The notes: a model not told the origin generated them from the sequence alone. A stretch of 64,000 bases of DNA from Collybia mongolica (GCA_013420905.1 JAAXNY010000004.1:3224001-3288000); one strand, 5' to 3'; shown: positions 23,420 to 35,641, counted from the stretch's first letter. Translations and numbers: made by a program.

Positions 23420-25667
23420 ATGGCGAGTTCGGATAGTCCATACTACACAGATTCGACTACCAAGGACCTTTCAAAGGAGTCTTCACTTGACTCTGTCAAG
23501 ATCGAGGCGGATGGCGTCGATGAGGACAAGGATCAAGCTCTCTTCGAAAGAAGAACAATGTTCGAGAAATTCCATTCTTCAAAGACTATGTGACCAGTCA
23601 ACTCAGCAAATTTCTCTTGCCTTATAGGAGATTCGTCGATTGGCGCATACTTCCCCTGTTGGCTTTGCTCTATTCCTTCGCCCTGATAGACAGGATAAAC
23701 ATTGGTGCAGCATTCACGGCAGGAATGGGGAAAGATCTAGTCAGTTGCATTTGCACCCCACCCCTTGCTCATTGCTAATACAGAAACTCACAGAAACTCA
23801 CCGTCAGTAATCGCTACAGTATCGCTACTTGCTTATATTTTGTCCCCTATATTATATTGTGCGTGGACCAAATCAGAGAAAATTCCCAAATACTGACCAT
23901 CTGGTCAGCCAATTACCCGGAAATCTTGTCTTGCGCAAGTTTGGTGTCCGCAATTGGCTTACATTCTCAGTCGTGGGCTGGGGTGCGGTACAACTAGGAA
24001 TGGGATTTGTACCAACATGGGGTTATCTAACCTTCACCCGCATTCTCCTTGGCGCATTCGAGGTGGGTTACTAGCAGCGGAAGTCATCCAGTATTGACGT
24101 TCCGTGACAGGCTGCCTTTTTTCCCGCAATGCTTTACATCATATCAACATGGTAAGCTCGACGTTCCATTCGCTTCCTTGTTTAATTAACTTTATTTAGG
24201 TATAAACGCCACGAGGTGCAAAAACGGTTTGTCACCGCTTTACCTATTCACTACACAATGTTGAACTTGTTCTTACAGTATAGCAATTTTCTACCTAATC
24301 TCTATCACAATGGGGGGTGTGAGCCCATTGCTTGCGCATGTTCTCAGCTTACTCGATGGAAAGCGTGGTATTAAAGGATGGCAATGGATATTTGTGAGTA
24401 ACCTTTTACAGATACCTAAAACGACCTTTAATTTATTGCATTCAGATCATCGAGGGTGCAATCACACTTTTCCTTGGTGCCATCTCTTGGCTCTTCATCC
24501 CTGACTTTCCTGACAAGAACCGATTCTTGACTCCAGAGCAAACTGCTCTTGTTCTGAAGAGAATTGAGGATGACCGTGGCGACTCAATACCTGATAAAGT
24601 CACTATGCAAAGGATCAAGAAACATCTTAGTGATTGGACGCTCTGGTCTTACGGTTCGTTCTGTTCACTTCAATTACCTTTACTCCTAATTCCGGGGGTT
24701 TCAGGTGTCATGTTTATGTGCTCCACACTACCGGCCTGTTTGTCGTTTGTTTTCATTCTGCATGGTTTACCCTGATCTCACCGGTCTAGACGCCCAAGCA
24801 TATTTCATATCAATAATTCTCAGGGATATGGGTTGGTCAAAAACCAAGGCTTTGCTTTTTGTACGGCCTAGGACTATATTCATCGGATATAACTAATATA
24901 TGCATTATCAGAGCGCACCTCCATATGGGCCTTCCGTAAGTCTAAGCACACATTTCCTATACGAACAGTGGTCCTTAACGCCGGCTAGATAATCACTACC
25001 TTACTTTTCTCCTGGCTATCGGATAAGACACGGCACCGAGCGGGTTTCATTGTAATACAAGCCATTATGTGTATTGTGGGTCTGGTCCTCACTGCATTCG
25101 CAAATGATAATGCCATTCGATACCTTGGTAGGTACGAACTCGCATTTCCACACTCGCTAGCCAATATTTTTCCTAGGAATTTTCTTAACGAACGCCGGAA
25201 ATTCAGGAACTATCCCCGGGATTTTAGCCTATGTAGGTATCTTCTCCCGCATCACATTGCAATGCGGTTACCAACATGTCCTTCAGGCTTCGAATAATGT
25301 GGTATCGCAAAGTAAAAAGTCAGTGCTGAGCTCATTTTATTTTATTGACTCTAATTTTTGGACTTCAGATCCGTCCAAACAGCGTTGACTGTTTCGCTTG
25401 GTGGTATTGGTGGCATCATTGCCAGCACAGTATTCCGAACCCAAGATTCTCCACGATACTTGCCAGGTGGCTATGCTTCCGCTCTCAAGATGAGCTGATA
25501 GTTTACTGAATTATCTAGGTCTTGGGGTGACCATTGGTTCGCAGGCACTCCTGTTACTCGCCCTAGGTGCCACGAATATACACTTTCGGAGGCTCAATAG
25601 ACTCTCACGAGAGGGAACTCTTCTCAAACCCTTGGAAGGTCAGACAGGCTTCTTTTATACATTATAA
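23420..25667 (+). CDS. MFS transporter, Dal5/TNA1-like anion permease, copy 2 (487 aa)
   Basis: Tandem paralogue of the upstream gene. Exons: 23420-23559, 23628-23739, 23794-23858, 23909-24062, 24111-24151, 24200-24226, 24279-24393, 24446-24653, 24705-24737, 24790-24860, 24912-24935, 24989-25127, 25177-25232, 25287-25318, 25369-25466, 25519-25667; total 1464 nt. Shared landmarks include RRFVDWRILPLLALLYSFAL, DRINIGAAFTAGMGKDL, LQLPGNLVLRKFGVRNW type segments, IPDFPDKNRFLTPEQTA, LSDW near the central loop and the C-terminal GFFYTL (GFLYTL in copy 1). Two introns split the region that is one exon in copy 1. Two donors are GTTCG (23560 and 24654). An AATAAATAAA run at about 25696-25705 is a likely polyadenylation signal. 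Intact by frame. Confidence 0.9.
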
Positions 25668-28374
25668 TCCATGTACATTACGATCGATGTAAATCAATAA
25701 ATAAATCCTAGTCCGCTCACCAAACGCTCCTATGCAAATTCCCCGGACAAAACGCCTGGAAAATTTAAACCAAAGTAGGTGCAGATCACAGCTAAATTTG
25801 AATCTGCAGAATTGTCGGCATTCGATCTGAAGTCATCTTCAAATCATCTATCTCCTCTCGAGGTTTGATAAGTCAGCGTCCTGAAGGAGCCGGTCCTTTC
25901 CTTGAGCAACTTGAAGTCCCGGTAAGGGAGGAATTTCGACGTAGAATGGTAAAGAAGAAAACGACTTGGTTGATCACTGGCTCTGTCACCGAATTAAATC
26001 CGCCCGCATGTCACTGTACTGGTTCCTCGCGCAACAGTATAAAGCGGCCACCGGTGACTGCCAACTGACGATATAAAATACTCGTAAGCTAACTAGATGC
26101 ATATGCATTATTTATCTCATCAGGTGAAAAGTTGAGTGTCGTATTCAGGGTGGGACGGCCTAGAGCCAAGGTTGTTGGTGATTCTCTCTAGAAATCGTCC
26201 TGGATTGATCAATATTTTTATCCCTGGACTATAAGTTGCCGAGGAAGCCCTCAACTTGCCCCTCGACCCCCCGTGCCATCATGAAGCGCGGTCCACACCC
26301 ACACTTAATTCGCGAACTCTCACTCCGAGTCCCTAGTCTGGTCTGAAAAAGGATACGCGACCGGCGGGGAGCCCTCTCAAGGACCGATAACTCGGCGGTG
26401 ATTAAAGCATAGTGGCCGAGTCTATAAGTAGGCATCGCTATACCAGCTCATAGACATCATTCGGAGACATCGCCCAAGCCCCGATGGGTGAGAGAATTCG
26501 TCTCTTTTCGAGATCCACTCGTCTACCGTGTGGTCTCATGAGCACCTACTCTAAACATGACCTAGGCATATGTTATCCTCCATTGGTCGATATATGCTCC
26601 AGAAGTTCGGAAACCACCGCCGCTTCGCGACCCCCACCAGTCTGATGATCTCGACATCTTGACATGAGTATGACCACTGACTTATGAAACAGTGATGAAA
26701 CGAAGATGAGAGTTGAATCACGGTTGAACTACTATGAAGGGTCAGAGTAATTGACCCAGTGCCTGTCTTAGGAACATCCCAGACGTTGAAGAGAAAGAAA
26801 AGGTACAACGTGGTCACCTGACAAGATCCCTCACCAATAAGAAACTGACCCTTATTTCATCAGTGCAGACCACGCGAAGCACCAGCCTCAAAGTTAGACT
26901 TGAAACGGGGATCTCAAGGTCATAAGTCCTTGAAGGCGGTGCAGTAGCATGCCATGATCCTGTAGCTGCATATGTAACACAGGGCCAGACACAGTAAACA
27001 ACTACGTGCATTGAGGTCAGGCGAGAAGCAGCCCCCGGGTGTGAATGGAGGTATGATGTGAAAGAGACACCAGAATAAGCAAAGAGGCTAACGATAACAT
27101 CGCGGAACTTGCGTCACAGAATGCTTCCGTAAAGCACGGGGCAGTAGAGGGGGGGAGGAAGAGTGCTCGAATAGAACCGGAATTAGCATTTCCCCAAGCT
27201 TAGCCCGATAGGCCCAAACCTCGCGTTGTGCCGTTCAGAATAGGGCCAATCCGGAATGACCAAAGGTCGAGCATGTAAACATTAATTGCCCAACAACCTT
27301 CGGGCAGTGACGCCTAGGTGACGCTTGGCGACGACGATAAACGCGACCATTGTATTCGATCAACACTTAAAAGTCCCAGAATGTGGAACGTTGAGGTAAA
27401 GGCTGGTGAGGAGCCATACACTGAGCTGATCAGAGATGGGTCAACTGAGGCCGGAATAAAGTCGGTGGAAAGGTATAGTTGCTATAATCATCATGCCGCG
27501 TGAGCACAATAATTTCAAGGAGGTCTTTGTAGATTCGTTTGTGTATTCGACTTACTCGAGGGCCTGGCACGAGGTACATTGGGGGGAGGGAAATTCGCGA
27601 TGCACAGTTAGAACAGGTTAGCGGACATGGGGCCCGAGGAAGGGTTTAGGAAATTTGGTAGATCTTTAGGTGTGGCCCACAAAAGTAGCAGGGTAGACGG
27701 AAAAAAAAAAACACAAATGACGGACCGTACGCGATGGAAATGAACCGCTGAGGCCGTTCACGAGTCGTTGTGCATAATTCCTCGTGATGTGGGGTACAGT
27801 GTGGGGCAGCAGGAAGACGGGTAGGACCTGACAGGCAAAGAAGGTACTCCGAGGATTGCCCATGCTGAAGTAAGGTACTTAGCTGATCCGGATAGAGCAG
27901 ATAAGGGTATGCGATCGAAAATAGTCGACTGAACGTGTCTGGATTGGCAGGTACGGAGAATACGGGAATGTGTTCTATATGAAGTGTGATGTTTGAAGAC
28001 GGGACGGAATCAATTGGCACATCCAAGCGTGTAGGAATGGACACCGTAAAAGGCGAGACCAGGATGGAATGTCGGGGGCTCGGTGTGTTCTCGGATTGAG
28101 ATGAGAGTGGGTATGTAGAGGTTTGAAACAAGATAGGAAACGTATAATGAATAGGAAAAAAAAAGATGGGTATAGTAGGCTAATGATGGATGAGGTTTTG
28201 AACATCAAATATCAAAATGGGAGGAGCGGGCTTAAGAGCGATATAAATCCGGACAGGTCTGTACATAAAAAAGTTGATCATTTCTCCGCTCATCGCTTTT
28301 CCTTCTCAACGGCCAAGTTTCAATTCCCAGGTCCTACCAGTTCCTCTTTTTGAGTTTGAACACTCTCTTCCTTA
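25668..28374. other. 2.7-kb gene-poor region upstream of the bZIP gene
   Basis: No supported gene. The largest frame is reverse 27646-28131 (161 aa), low-complexity and without family features. The segment may include a long regulatory 5' region for the bZIP gene, whose TATA box is at 28242-28248. No transposon ends or tandem repeats were recognised. Confidence 0.4.
28242..28248 (+). promoter_or_regulatory. TATA box of bZIP gene
   Basis: TATAAAT occurs 133 bp before the start codon at 28375, leaving room for a 5' untranslated region of about 100 nt. Confidence 0.5.
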
Positions 28375-30183
28375 ATGGCGAGACACCTTCCTTCTCTACC
28401 CATGTCCCATATCATCTCTTGCGACGCCCCCCTTCTCTCTCCTGTCTCTCTGGCCGCAGAACCTGCCCCCTGGGACATGCAGTCCTTATACTCCCCTACT
28501 GCAGATACATTCTCACATTACTATATCCCCCCTTCACCTCCCAACTCCGTGGGCTCCAGCAGAGACTCCCCCATTCCCGCCTCCAGAATGCTCAAGATGC
28601 GCATGACCCCAGACTCTGCTGCCGATTCCGAGCAGCTCTGCCTCCCCACACACCAGGTCTTCGACTTCCCTGAGGCGAGCCACCCACCCATGCCCCCTTC
28701 TCCCGCGGAGTCGTCCCCTAAGCAGGAGCACTTGTCCATTTCCATTGCACCTTCTAGCACATCATCTTCTAAACGCTCAGCTAGTCCAGCGCCCAGCATC
28801 ACGAAGAAGCAGCGCTCAGTTGGGGAACGTATCAATAGCAAAGACTTTATCCCACCCGATGTCTCCGGCTTGAGCAAGCGGGAGGCCCGTTTGGTGAAGA
28901 ACCGTGCAGCGGCCTTCCTCAGCAGGCAGCGGAAACGTGAAGAGTTTGAATGCATGGAAATGTACGCTTCTTAACCAACAAACCTCTGAACAAACCCCTG
29001 ACGTGCATTTCTCTCTTACGCAGTCGCGTCGCTGAGTTGGAGCAGGAGAACGCACGACTCTTAGCTCTTACCCAATCGGGTAACTCCACTTCGCGTCCGA
29101 ACAGCACATCAAATAACGGCGAGCTCGTATCTGAAATTGAGCAACTCCGGGCCCAATTAGCCGCAGCAAAGGCAAGAGAACTGGAGCTGAGCGCAGAACT
29201 CGCCACCAAGGCATTAGCACCTACAATTCCTGCCATCAAAGTGGAGGCCCCCGAAACACAGGTTCCGATGGTTACGCCTTCTCGGGCCTCAGCTCCGTCA
29301 CCTCATAGGTCTGGTGCCAGCCTTGGACTTATGGTAGGGTCTGTTCAACAAGTATCCCCAACTGCATTACTAAATTACGGGCAAGCAGGTTCTCCTTTGT
29401 GCCCTCCCAACTTTGCTCTCTATGCCCATGCACTCAACTGCACCTACTAGTTTTGCAATTCCCAATCCACTTCCCGCACCTTCTACAGCCTTCGACTTTA
29501 ATTCTTTCCTGCCCAGTGACTACGACTGGACGCGTACTAGTGGGGGCTCACTGATGGAACTTGATACCGATGATCACACCCAACTCTCTGCGCCCACACC
29601 AATGGTTGCTCCTACTGCGCGCAAACTTGAATTTGCTGACGAAAACATAGACAACATCGGCGGCCTTGGCGGACTCGACATCTCGTTTGATACAACCCCT
29701 TCGGACAATGGCAAGATTCGAGTTCGTATCCACCCGTCATCTTCGGCATCTTCTCGAGCGGCCTCACCGGGTGTTTCATATTCCGACTCCAAATCTGACA
29801 TGGCTTCCTCACCGTCCCTAGGAATGTGGGGGGATTCAGAAATAGAACCAACCCTCGCAGCCTCATTCTCATCTCAGTCTTATGGTAGTTCCTCTTCCTT
29901 GTCGTACCCCCCTCCACCATCTCCGGGCGGGGATCCATTCCTCGGCATTGGCTCTACCTCAAACTACTCGATGCCATACTCTTCGGGGGTATCTTCTTCG
30001 TCGATGTTTGGCCAGATGGATGATTTGTCAACAGTGGACTATGGTCAATCTTCTGATCTCTGCTATGGGTCTGAATATGGTAGTGACGGTGCAAGTAGTG
30101 GAAAACGTCGTGTCAGGATTGCGCTCAAAAGTATGCCGGCAGCTGGCGGTGAAGGCGGCGAATGGGAAGTCCAGTTCTGCTGA
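28375..30183 (+). CDS. bZIP transcription factor (563 aa)
   Basis: DNA-binding regulator of unknown targets. Exons: 28375-28961, 29024-29333, 29389-30183; total 1692 nt. The N-terminal 160 residues are Ser/Pro-rich with a bipartite basic patch (KRSASPAPSITKKQR). The basic region SKREARLVKNRAAAFLSRQR (about residues 167-186, with the N-x7-R core NRAAAFLSR) runs into a leucine zipper RVAELEQENARLLAL and on through SEIEQLRAQLAAAKARELEL. The first intron falls between basic region and zipper. The remainder is a Ser/Gly/Asp-rich probable activation region ending EGGEWEVQFC. The NRAAAFLSRQRKREE signature is seen in fungal ATF-type factors, but I cannot assign an orthologue. Confidence 0.88.
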
Positions 30184-32309
30184 GTATGGTTTTGTATATA
30201 CGCCCCAATCGTTGTCTTTTCTATGGTCAAGTCTTTCGCGTCGTAAAATTTATGCTTTACATATTCTCACCTCCTTCCTCTTATAATACCTCTCTGCTAG
30301 GTCCTTCGCCTTCAGGGATTTCCGCTATCAATTCGCTATCGACTCCTGTATTATCACCCCAAGGTACCAAGGCTACCTCTCCAGCATATACCACTTATAA
30401 AAGTAGCCTACTTTCCGTTGTGCCAACCTATACCTCTATCCTGTTTGGTTTTCCGGATTCATTGTATTCATCGCATGCGCACCCCCTTTCCTCGTTAGAT
30501 TACACTATGTTTCAACCTTTATTTTCGGAGCAGATTTTCAAACAATCAGATGATACAAATCTTTTTGATGTGAACCATGATGTTGAATTACCCGACCCAG
30601 AACACTCAAAAGCACGATGGGGGAGATTATTGATGCCGTACATCCATGCACAATGAACTCAACCTTGTGGCGGCGCCCAAAGCAGCAAAGAACGGATTTT
30701 CAAATGGGGCCTGGGAAGGGGGAGTGGGGCACCGCGGCTTTCCTCATGATTTGACCGTGGGCAGCTTTCAAATGTTCAGTCTGCCAATCGACTAAGGTAG
30801 TAACTCCGTTGGCGTCGTAGTTCTTAGGGGAGCACAGTTGGGGTCCATTGCTTTTTGTTGTGGCCTGAAGGCATAATATATCGTTGACCTAAAGACTCTC
30901 CAAGTATCAGGACCCAGGCCCAGCCTGTTAACCTGCTGAAGGGGATTGTGCAATACGTATGAACCCAGGTAGAATCACGGGAGTCCCAGGAAGCCTGGAA
31001 ATTACCGTGTTTGTGGTTGGGCATCGTCGCATGATAGACACACGCAGATCGAAGCGTTGGGAAATTCGAGACTGCCGGTCCTAAATTTTGACCTCAGATT
31101 CTGACTTCTTCGAATGAAATGAGCAGATTATGTCACCAAATCGGGCGTGAGCGGCAAATCCCTCCTGGATTTTAGCGGTCGATTTCTGTGGATTGTCTTT
31201 CTGTTACTTATGGATGTATCCAAATTGGAGATATTATCTGAATTCTGATTAGTACTTATATCCGTGCCTATCCGCATCTCACCTTGTGGGAAGTTGGAGC
31301 GAAATTCAAGCTTTCCGAGTCGGTCGTTCCGACCAGGAGTAGATGATTGATTCCAGAGAAAAACCGGCAAAGTATTCTTGAATCCGCGGTGGCGGAGGTA
31401 ACATAACACAAGCCATCCTGCTCTTTTGTCCTGAGAAACCCTCATGTTATCAAACGGCATTGGCCGCCCCAGACACCGAGGAGAATGAAGCTCTAAAGTC
31501 TAGAAAACGCGCCAGTATGACAAGCATGAGGGTCGCCTTTGAATTACAAGTACCTACGGAGTTGCAGGAACTTGGTCTTGGAGAGCGCGTGGTTGCGAGA
31601 TTTGGGGACTGATGACAGTGCCTTTAAGCAACGATGCCGTATGGTCTAAGGACCACCATATGCAATCATCATCGACAGTCCATGTTGTTTCCAGTAACTC
31701 AGGCCAAGGCGCATGGTACAAATCGTCAAATGTAAACGGCGCTTCAATCTGACCCTACACTGAATCCGACTTCTGAAACTTCAACCAAGCTTCAAGCAAC
31801 ACTGACAAGCATGATGAACCCATACTATCAGAATGGCATCAAGCACCCTCCCAAGCTTTTTCATCGCAATTTTCGAGGCCCGGGTTATGGGGGAAGAAAA
31901 ATGTTACATAACCTCGGCTAGACCGGTCCGATCCCATGACACACCTCTCAAACGTTCAACAGTAATCCTTACTATGAATTCCAAATGAATGCTACTTCGT
32001 AGATCGTTCAGAGGATGTCAGTAAAAATTGTCTCTGTTTACAGGCCGTATTTCATGAGTTGACCACGAACGTGCTGGAACGTGTCTAATTGGGGGGAAAA
32101 TCTGACTTGGAACGTGCAGGTTTTTTGATCACTTGACTGGCTTGCTTCATGGAGAGGACACCGTTAATTTTGCGCATCATGCGCCAATCATGCGTCTATG
32201 GAGGATCCATGTGGTCCGAGATCCCGAGTACGTTATATCCGCAGGCTCAAATAGGCTTCAACTTTCGCAACGACTCGGGTGAACGCTCAACGGTCCTGAT
32301 CAGCCCGCC
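30184..32309. other. 2.1-kb intergenic region
   Basis: Holds the bZIP 3' region and the upstream region of the GlcNAc-6-phosphate deacetylase gene. Forward frame 30162-30656 and reverse frame 31128-31460 look like chance reading frames. No repeats were recognised. Confidence 0.35.
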
Positions 32310-34390
32310 ATGACTTCTAACAACGGACTTATCTGCTTCACTAACTGTCTGCTACCTCAAGAAGACGGTAGCCTCCTAGCGAAGGACTTATGGATTGATG
32401 AGCAGCGAGGAGTTATTCTCGATGCACAGGTACCGCTCTTCACCATATGCCACGCCTTTCTCAACGGTTGACGGAGGCCATTTAGCGAACGTTCTACTTG
32501 CGAAAGGAAAGACCTACGAGGATAATTGACTTGGATGGAAACATTCTTAGGTAAAGGATGATTTCAACCAGAACATCTTGAATACCATGCCAGGTCCCCC
32601 GCTTCCTATATTATCATTTATGCAGCCCGTTCGTCATACTTACTCGCTCTACAGTCCGGGGTATATTGATCTCCAGCTTAATGGAGCCTATGGGTTTGAT
32701 TTCTCTGTGTACGAAGACGACGAGTCGTACCGTCAGGGTATGAAATTAGTCGCGGAAGGAATTGTTGAAACCGGAGTTACATCGTACGTGATTCATTTCG
32801 CCCAACACGCCAGGGCCTAATATACCATTTCAAATGTAGCCTCCTTCCTACAATAATTGTTCGTCAAATATGGAATAGTAATTTCTTTCTGTGCTGACGG
32901 GAACACCGTAGACACAGGAAAAGTCGTTGTACCCTACCTTGCTACGTTTACTTCGACCCTTCTCGACCCCTAATTCTGCTACCCTTCTAGGATGGCATGC
33001 TGAAGGGCCCTATCTCAATCACTCTAAACGTGGAGCGCATGCACCCCCATTCCTATTGTCCGCTCCTGAAGGCACGAAATCTTTTGAAGACGTCTATGGT
33101 ATCGAGCACCTCCTGGATAACGAAGACTGGCTTATGGCATGCGAGGGCCAAAATGTCGGTGTAAGATTGATTACAGCTGCTCCCGAAATTGACGGTGTCA
33201 TGAACGCGATTGGAGAGTTATCCAAAAGAGGGGTAGTTTTTTCAATTGGTCACAGGTGAGCTGCTGCAAGTGTTGGAGAACTTTCGTCATCTCTTATAAT
33301 AAATGCCAGCGTCGCAACTTCAGATACGGCGACTGCTGCTGTACGCTATGGAACACGCCTAATTACACACTTGTTCAACGCTATGCCACAGCTTCATCAC
33401 CGCGATCCTTCCATCATCGGGCTTCTGGGTGCCTCACCACATCTTTCAGCCCCATTGTCTCCCTTACCTCCGTACCCAAACCGTAAAGGGATATCTCTAC
33501 CAGGTACTCCAGATAGTGTGAAAACAATGCCACTTTCTAGCCTTGCAGAAGCCCTGGATGGGACTGAGACCCCTCCGCAAACTCCCATTTTTGCAGACAA
33601 TGGGTTCCCAGCATCGCCTGACGTTGTAACATCATCCTCTGTTCCCACTAGGAAAGGGAGCCGGTCTGAATTACATCTCGAGAAGGGTCAAATTGCTGAT
33701 ATGGCATTTGAGCGGCCCTTCTATGGCATCATTGTAGATGGTATCCATTCTCACCCAAACTCTGTCAGGGTGGGTTTTTTTTCTATTGCATTCCAGAACT
33801 GTACCTCATGTTTTCTCTGTAAAGCTTGCATACTCTGCCTACCCTGAAGGATGCATTCTCATCACCGACGGTAAATGGACTGGTTACTTCCCGACAGTTG
33901 TTAATAATGTATCGGATAATAGCGATGAAAATCCTTGATCCTAACCTCCGTGATGGTGTTCACGAATGGCGCGACGGACAACGCTTCGTCAAAGAAGGTT
34001 ATAAGCTCTATTTAGAAGGGACGGATACTCTTGCAGGAAGGTAAAGGCTGTCCCCACGACCGTCTGCATACCATTAACCCCGATACCCCTTCTCTCTCAC
34101 AGTGTGATAACGCTGGATACCTCCGTCCGCAACTTTTCACGTTTTACCGGGTGTTCTCTTGGTGAAGCGATTAAATGCGCAACGTATAACCCTGCAAAGT
34201 ATTTGACATTTCTCGTTCCTTCCCCAAGTAGGCTTGCTCACGGGCTCTACTTCTCATTAGGTGTCTGGGGATAGAGGGCAGAAAAGGGACGCTACGTCCA
34301 GGCGCTGACGCCGATTTTGCCGTCCTTGACAGAAAGGGTGTTGTTCTAAGTACTTGGGTCAGGGGCAAGGAAGTATGGGTGAAGAAGTAA
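32310..34390 (+). CDS. N-acetylglucosamine-6-phosphate deacetylase (508 aa)
   Basis: Removes acetate from GlcNAc-6-phosphate in the catabolism of chitin-derived GlcNAc. Exons: 32310-32429, 32486-32550, 32655-32783, 32840-32858, 32912-33255, 33310-33769, 33825-33870, 33923-34040, 34103-34198, 34261-34390; total 1527 nt. Amidohydrolase marks in order: SPGYIDLQLNGAYGFDFS, GWHAEGPYLN (metal-binding Glu region), SIGHS, THLFNAMPQLHHRDP, IVDGIHSHPNSVR, ITDAMKILD (catalytic Asp) and PGADADFAVLDRKG. An extra Ser/Pro/Thr-rich segment of roughly 85-90 residues (about 33440-33705) sits between GLLGAS and RPFYGIIVDG, which makes the protein about 100 residues longer than usual. The short fourth exon and its GTTCGT donor are the least certain part of the model. 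Confidence 0.92.
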
Positions 34391-34642
34391 AGGCTATCAG
34401 CTCTGGTACCCTATAGAGACAACAAACGAGACGATCTAGACAAGCCCAGTAGATAAATGGGCATTCGTGGTCCGTATATATTGGGGGTAATATGATGCCA
34501 TTGGTCACTTACACATAAACACGATAGCGAGTTCATAACCAAAATTCTCAGGCTTAATATGCCGTTGAAGCCATATAGGTCCCGGTTCCCGGTAAAATGT
34601 GGTTGTAATAACTTTGGCCTTCGACTCTAGGCAAACGTGTTA
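34391..34642. other. deacetylase 3' flank
   Basis: 252 bp between the deacetylase stop codon and the MITE; no gene seen. It ends with the left TTA target-site duplication. Confidence 0.3.
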
Positions 34643-35177
34643 GGCCCTATTCGGTAACGTGGGTTGGATTGGGTTGGGTAGGGTTAGGAAGAGAACTTTG
34701 ACCAAGGTCCGAACCGCGCGGAAAAGTTGGTAGCAGATCAAAAATCAACATAGATGATTCCTTATTGTCTGTTATCACGCCTCCATGATTTCCTCAAAAA
34801 CACTGTCTAGCAAGTTTTCTTCCGATTCTTGCTTGGAGATGGCCACAAACTTAAGAACGTATGTAAGATGAGGAGGAGTGAGGATTGATAGATGTAAAAA
34901 TGCTGAAGCTTGGGTAGTACCCCTGTCAATTGCCTGTCAAATCGAAAGACAAGGACACCAACTGTGTATCCTGCTAGCTAGAGCTACAGTGTATTGAGAG
35001 TGAGGATGTGAGCTGGTGGGTATTATTAGACTATTTTTGTTATCGGATGTTGATAAGATCGTTGATCTAACCAGAGCGTGACAAGTCTACGAAACCTGAA
35101 ACGCCAGGTTAAAACTCTTAAACCGAACCCCACCGTACCCAACCTTACCAACCCAACCCAGGTTACCAAACAGGACC
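34643..35177. mobile_element. PIF/Harbinger-type MITE (Tourist-like), 535 bp
   Basis: Non-coding element bounded by terminal inverted repeats. The left end reads GGCCCTATTCGGTAAC and the reverse complement of the right end reads GGTCCTGTTTGGTAAC. Similarity extends about 50 bp inward through GGGTTGG-rich sequence. Both sides carry the 3-bp direct repeat TTA (34640-34642 and 35178-35180), the target-site duplication expected of PIF/Harbinger elements. No transposase frame is present, so it would be non-autonomous. It lies between the deacetylase and the first F-box gene. Confidence 0.75.
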
Positions 35178-35641
35178 TTATTTAATTCATGCATTGAGAG
35201 TACATCCATCATAATCATTGATTGGATTCGTGGATAGGTTCCATTGGTTACATATCACCACATCCCATCTCCAACTTCCTCAATGTCGCAATCGATGTCG
35301 TAATCATACTATTCTGAGCAAAAAAAACCTGAGTCATAACCCAGACGTCAAGGCATATCTTTATCACCACAAGAATGGCAAATGATCCTATCAACCAAAC
35401 TTTCAGCCCTTAGCCCTTGGACCTCAGTACTCAGCCAGCGCATTCTATCTTGGGCATCCCCTGTCGAAGTAGTTCATCGAAAATCAAGTAATCCCGGTCG
35501 AGACTCCTTCTTGGTCAGTCCAAATGATCCCATAGAATACTTGTCCCTGATTATGAGCTTACTTGACTGACAGCTGGCCTGCAGGATGAACTATTCACGA
35601 AATTTTTGTATCTTACCTTCACTCCCGGTCAAGTCGAAGTA
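35178..35641. other. right MITE flank and upstream region of first F-box gene
   Basis: 464 bp beginning with the right TTA target-site duplication of the MITE. A 62-codon frame at 35382-35570 has no features and is not called. Confidence 0.3.

Noticed and set aside
24738..24798. MFS copy 2 acceptor at 24798 (CCCAAG)
   Set aside because: It keeps the frame but loses three residues of the PAYAxxxF segment conserved with copy 1; the acceptor at 24789 (TCTAG) restores them.
27646..28131. 161-codon reverse frame upstream of the bZIP gene
   Set aside because: Low-complexity translation with a phenylalanine run from a homopolymer and no family features; it ends only 111 bp from the bZIP TATA box.
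29413..29450. Apparent stop or frameshift in the bZIP gene
   Set aside because: Explained by a 55-nt intron at 29334-29388 that joins the two frames in phase.
30162..30656. 164-codon forward frame overlapping the bZIP stop
   Set aside because: Starts inside the bZIP coding end in another frame and has no recognisable content; more likely the bZIP 3' untranslated region.
34643..34700. GGGTTGG-rich tract as telomere-like repeat
   Set aside because: It has no regular unit and forms one arm of the MITE inverted repeat.
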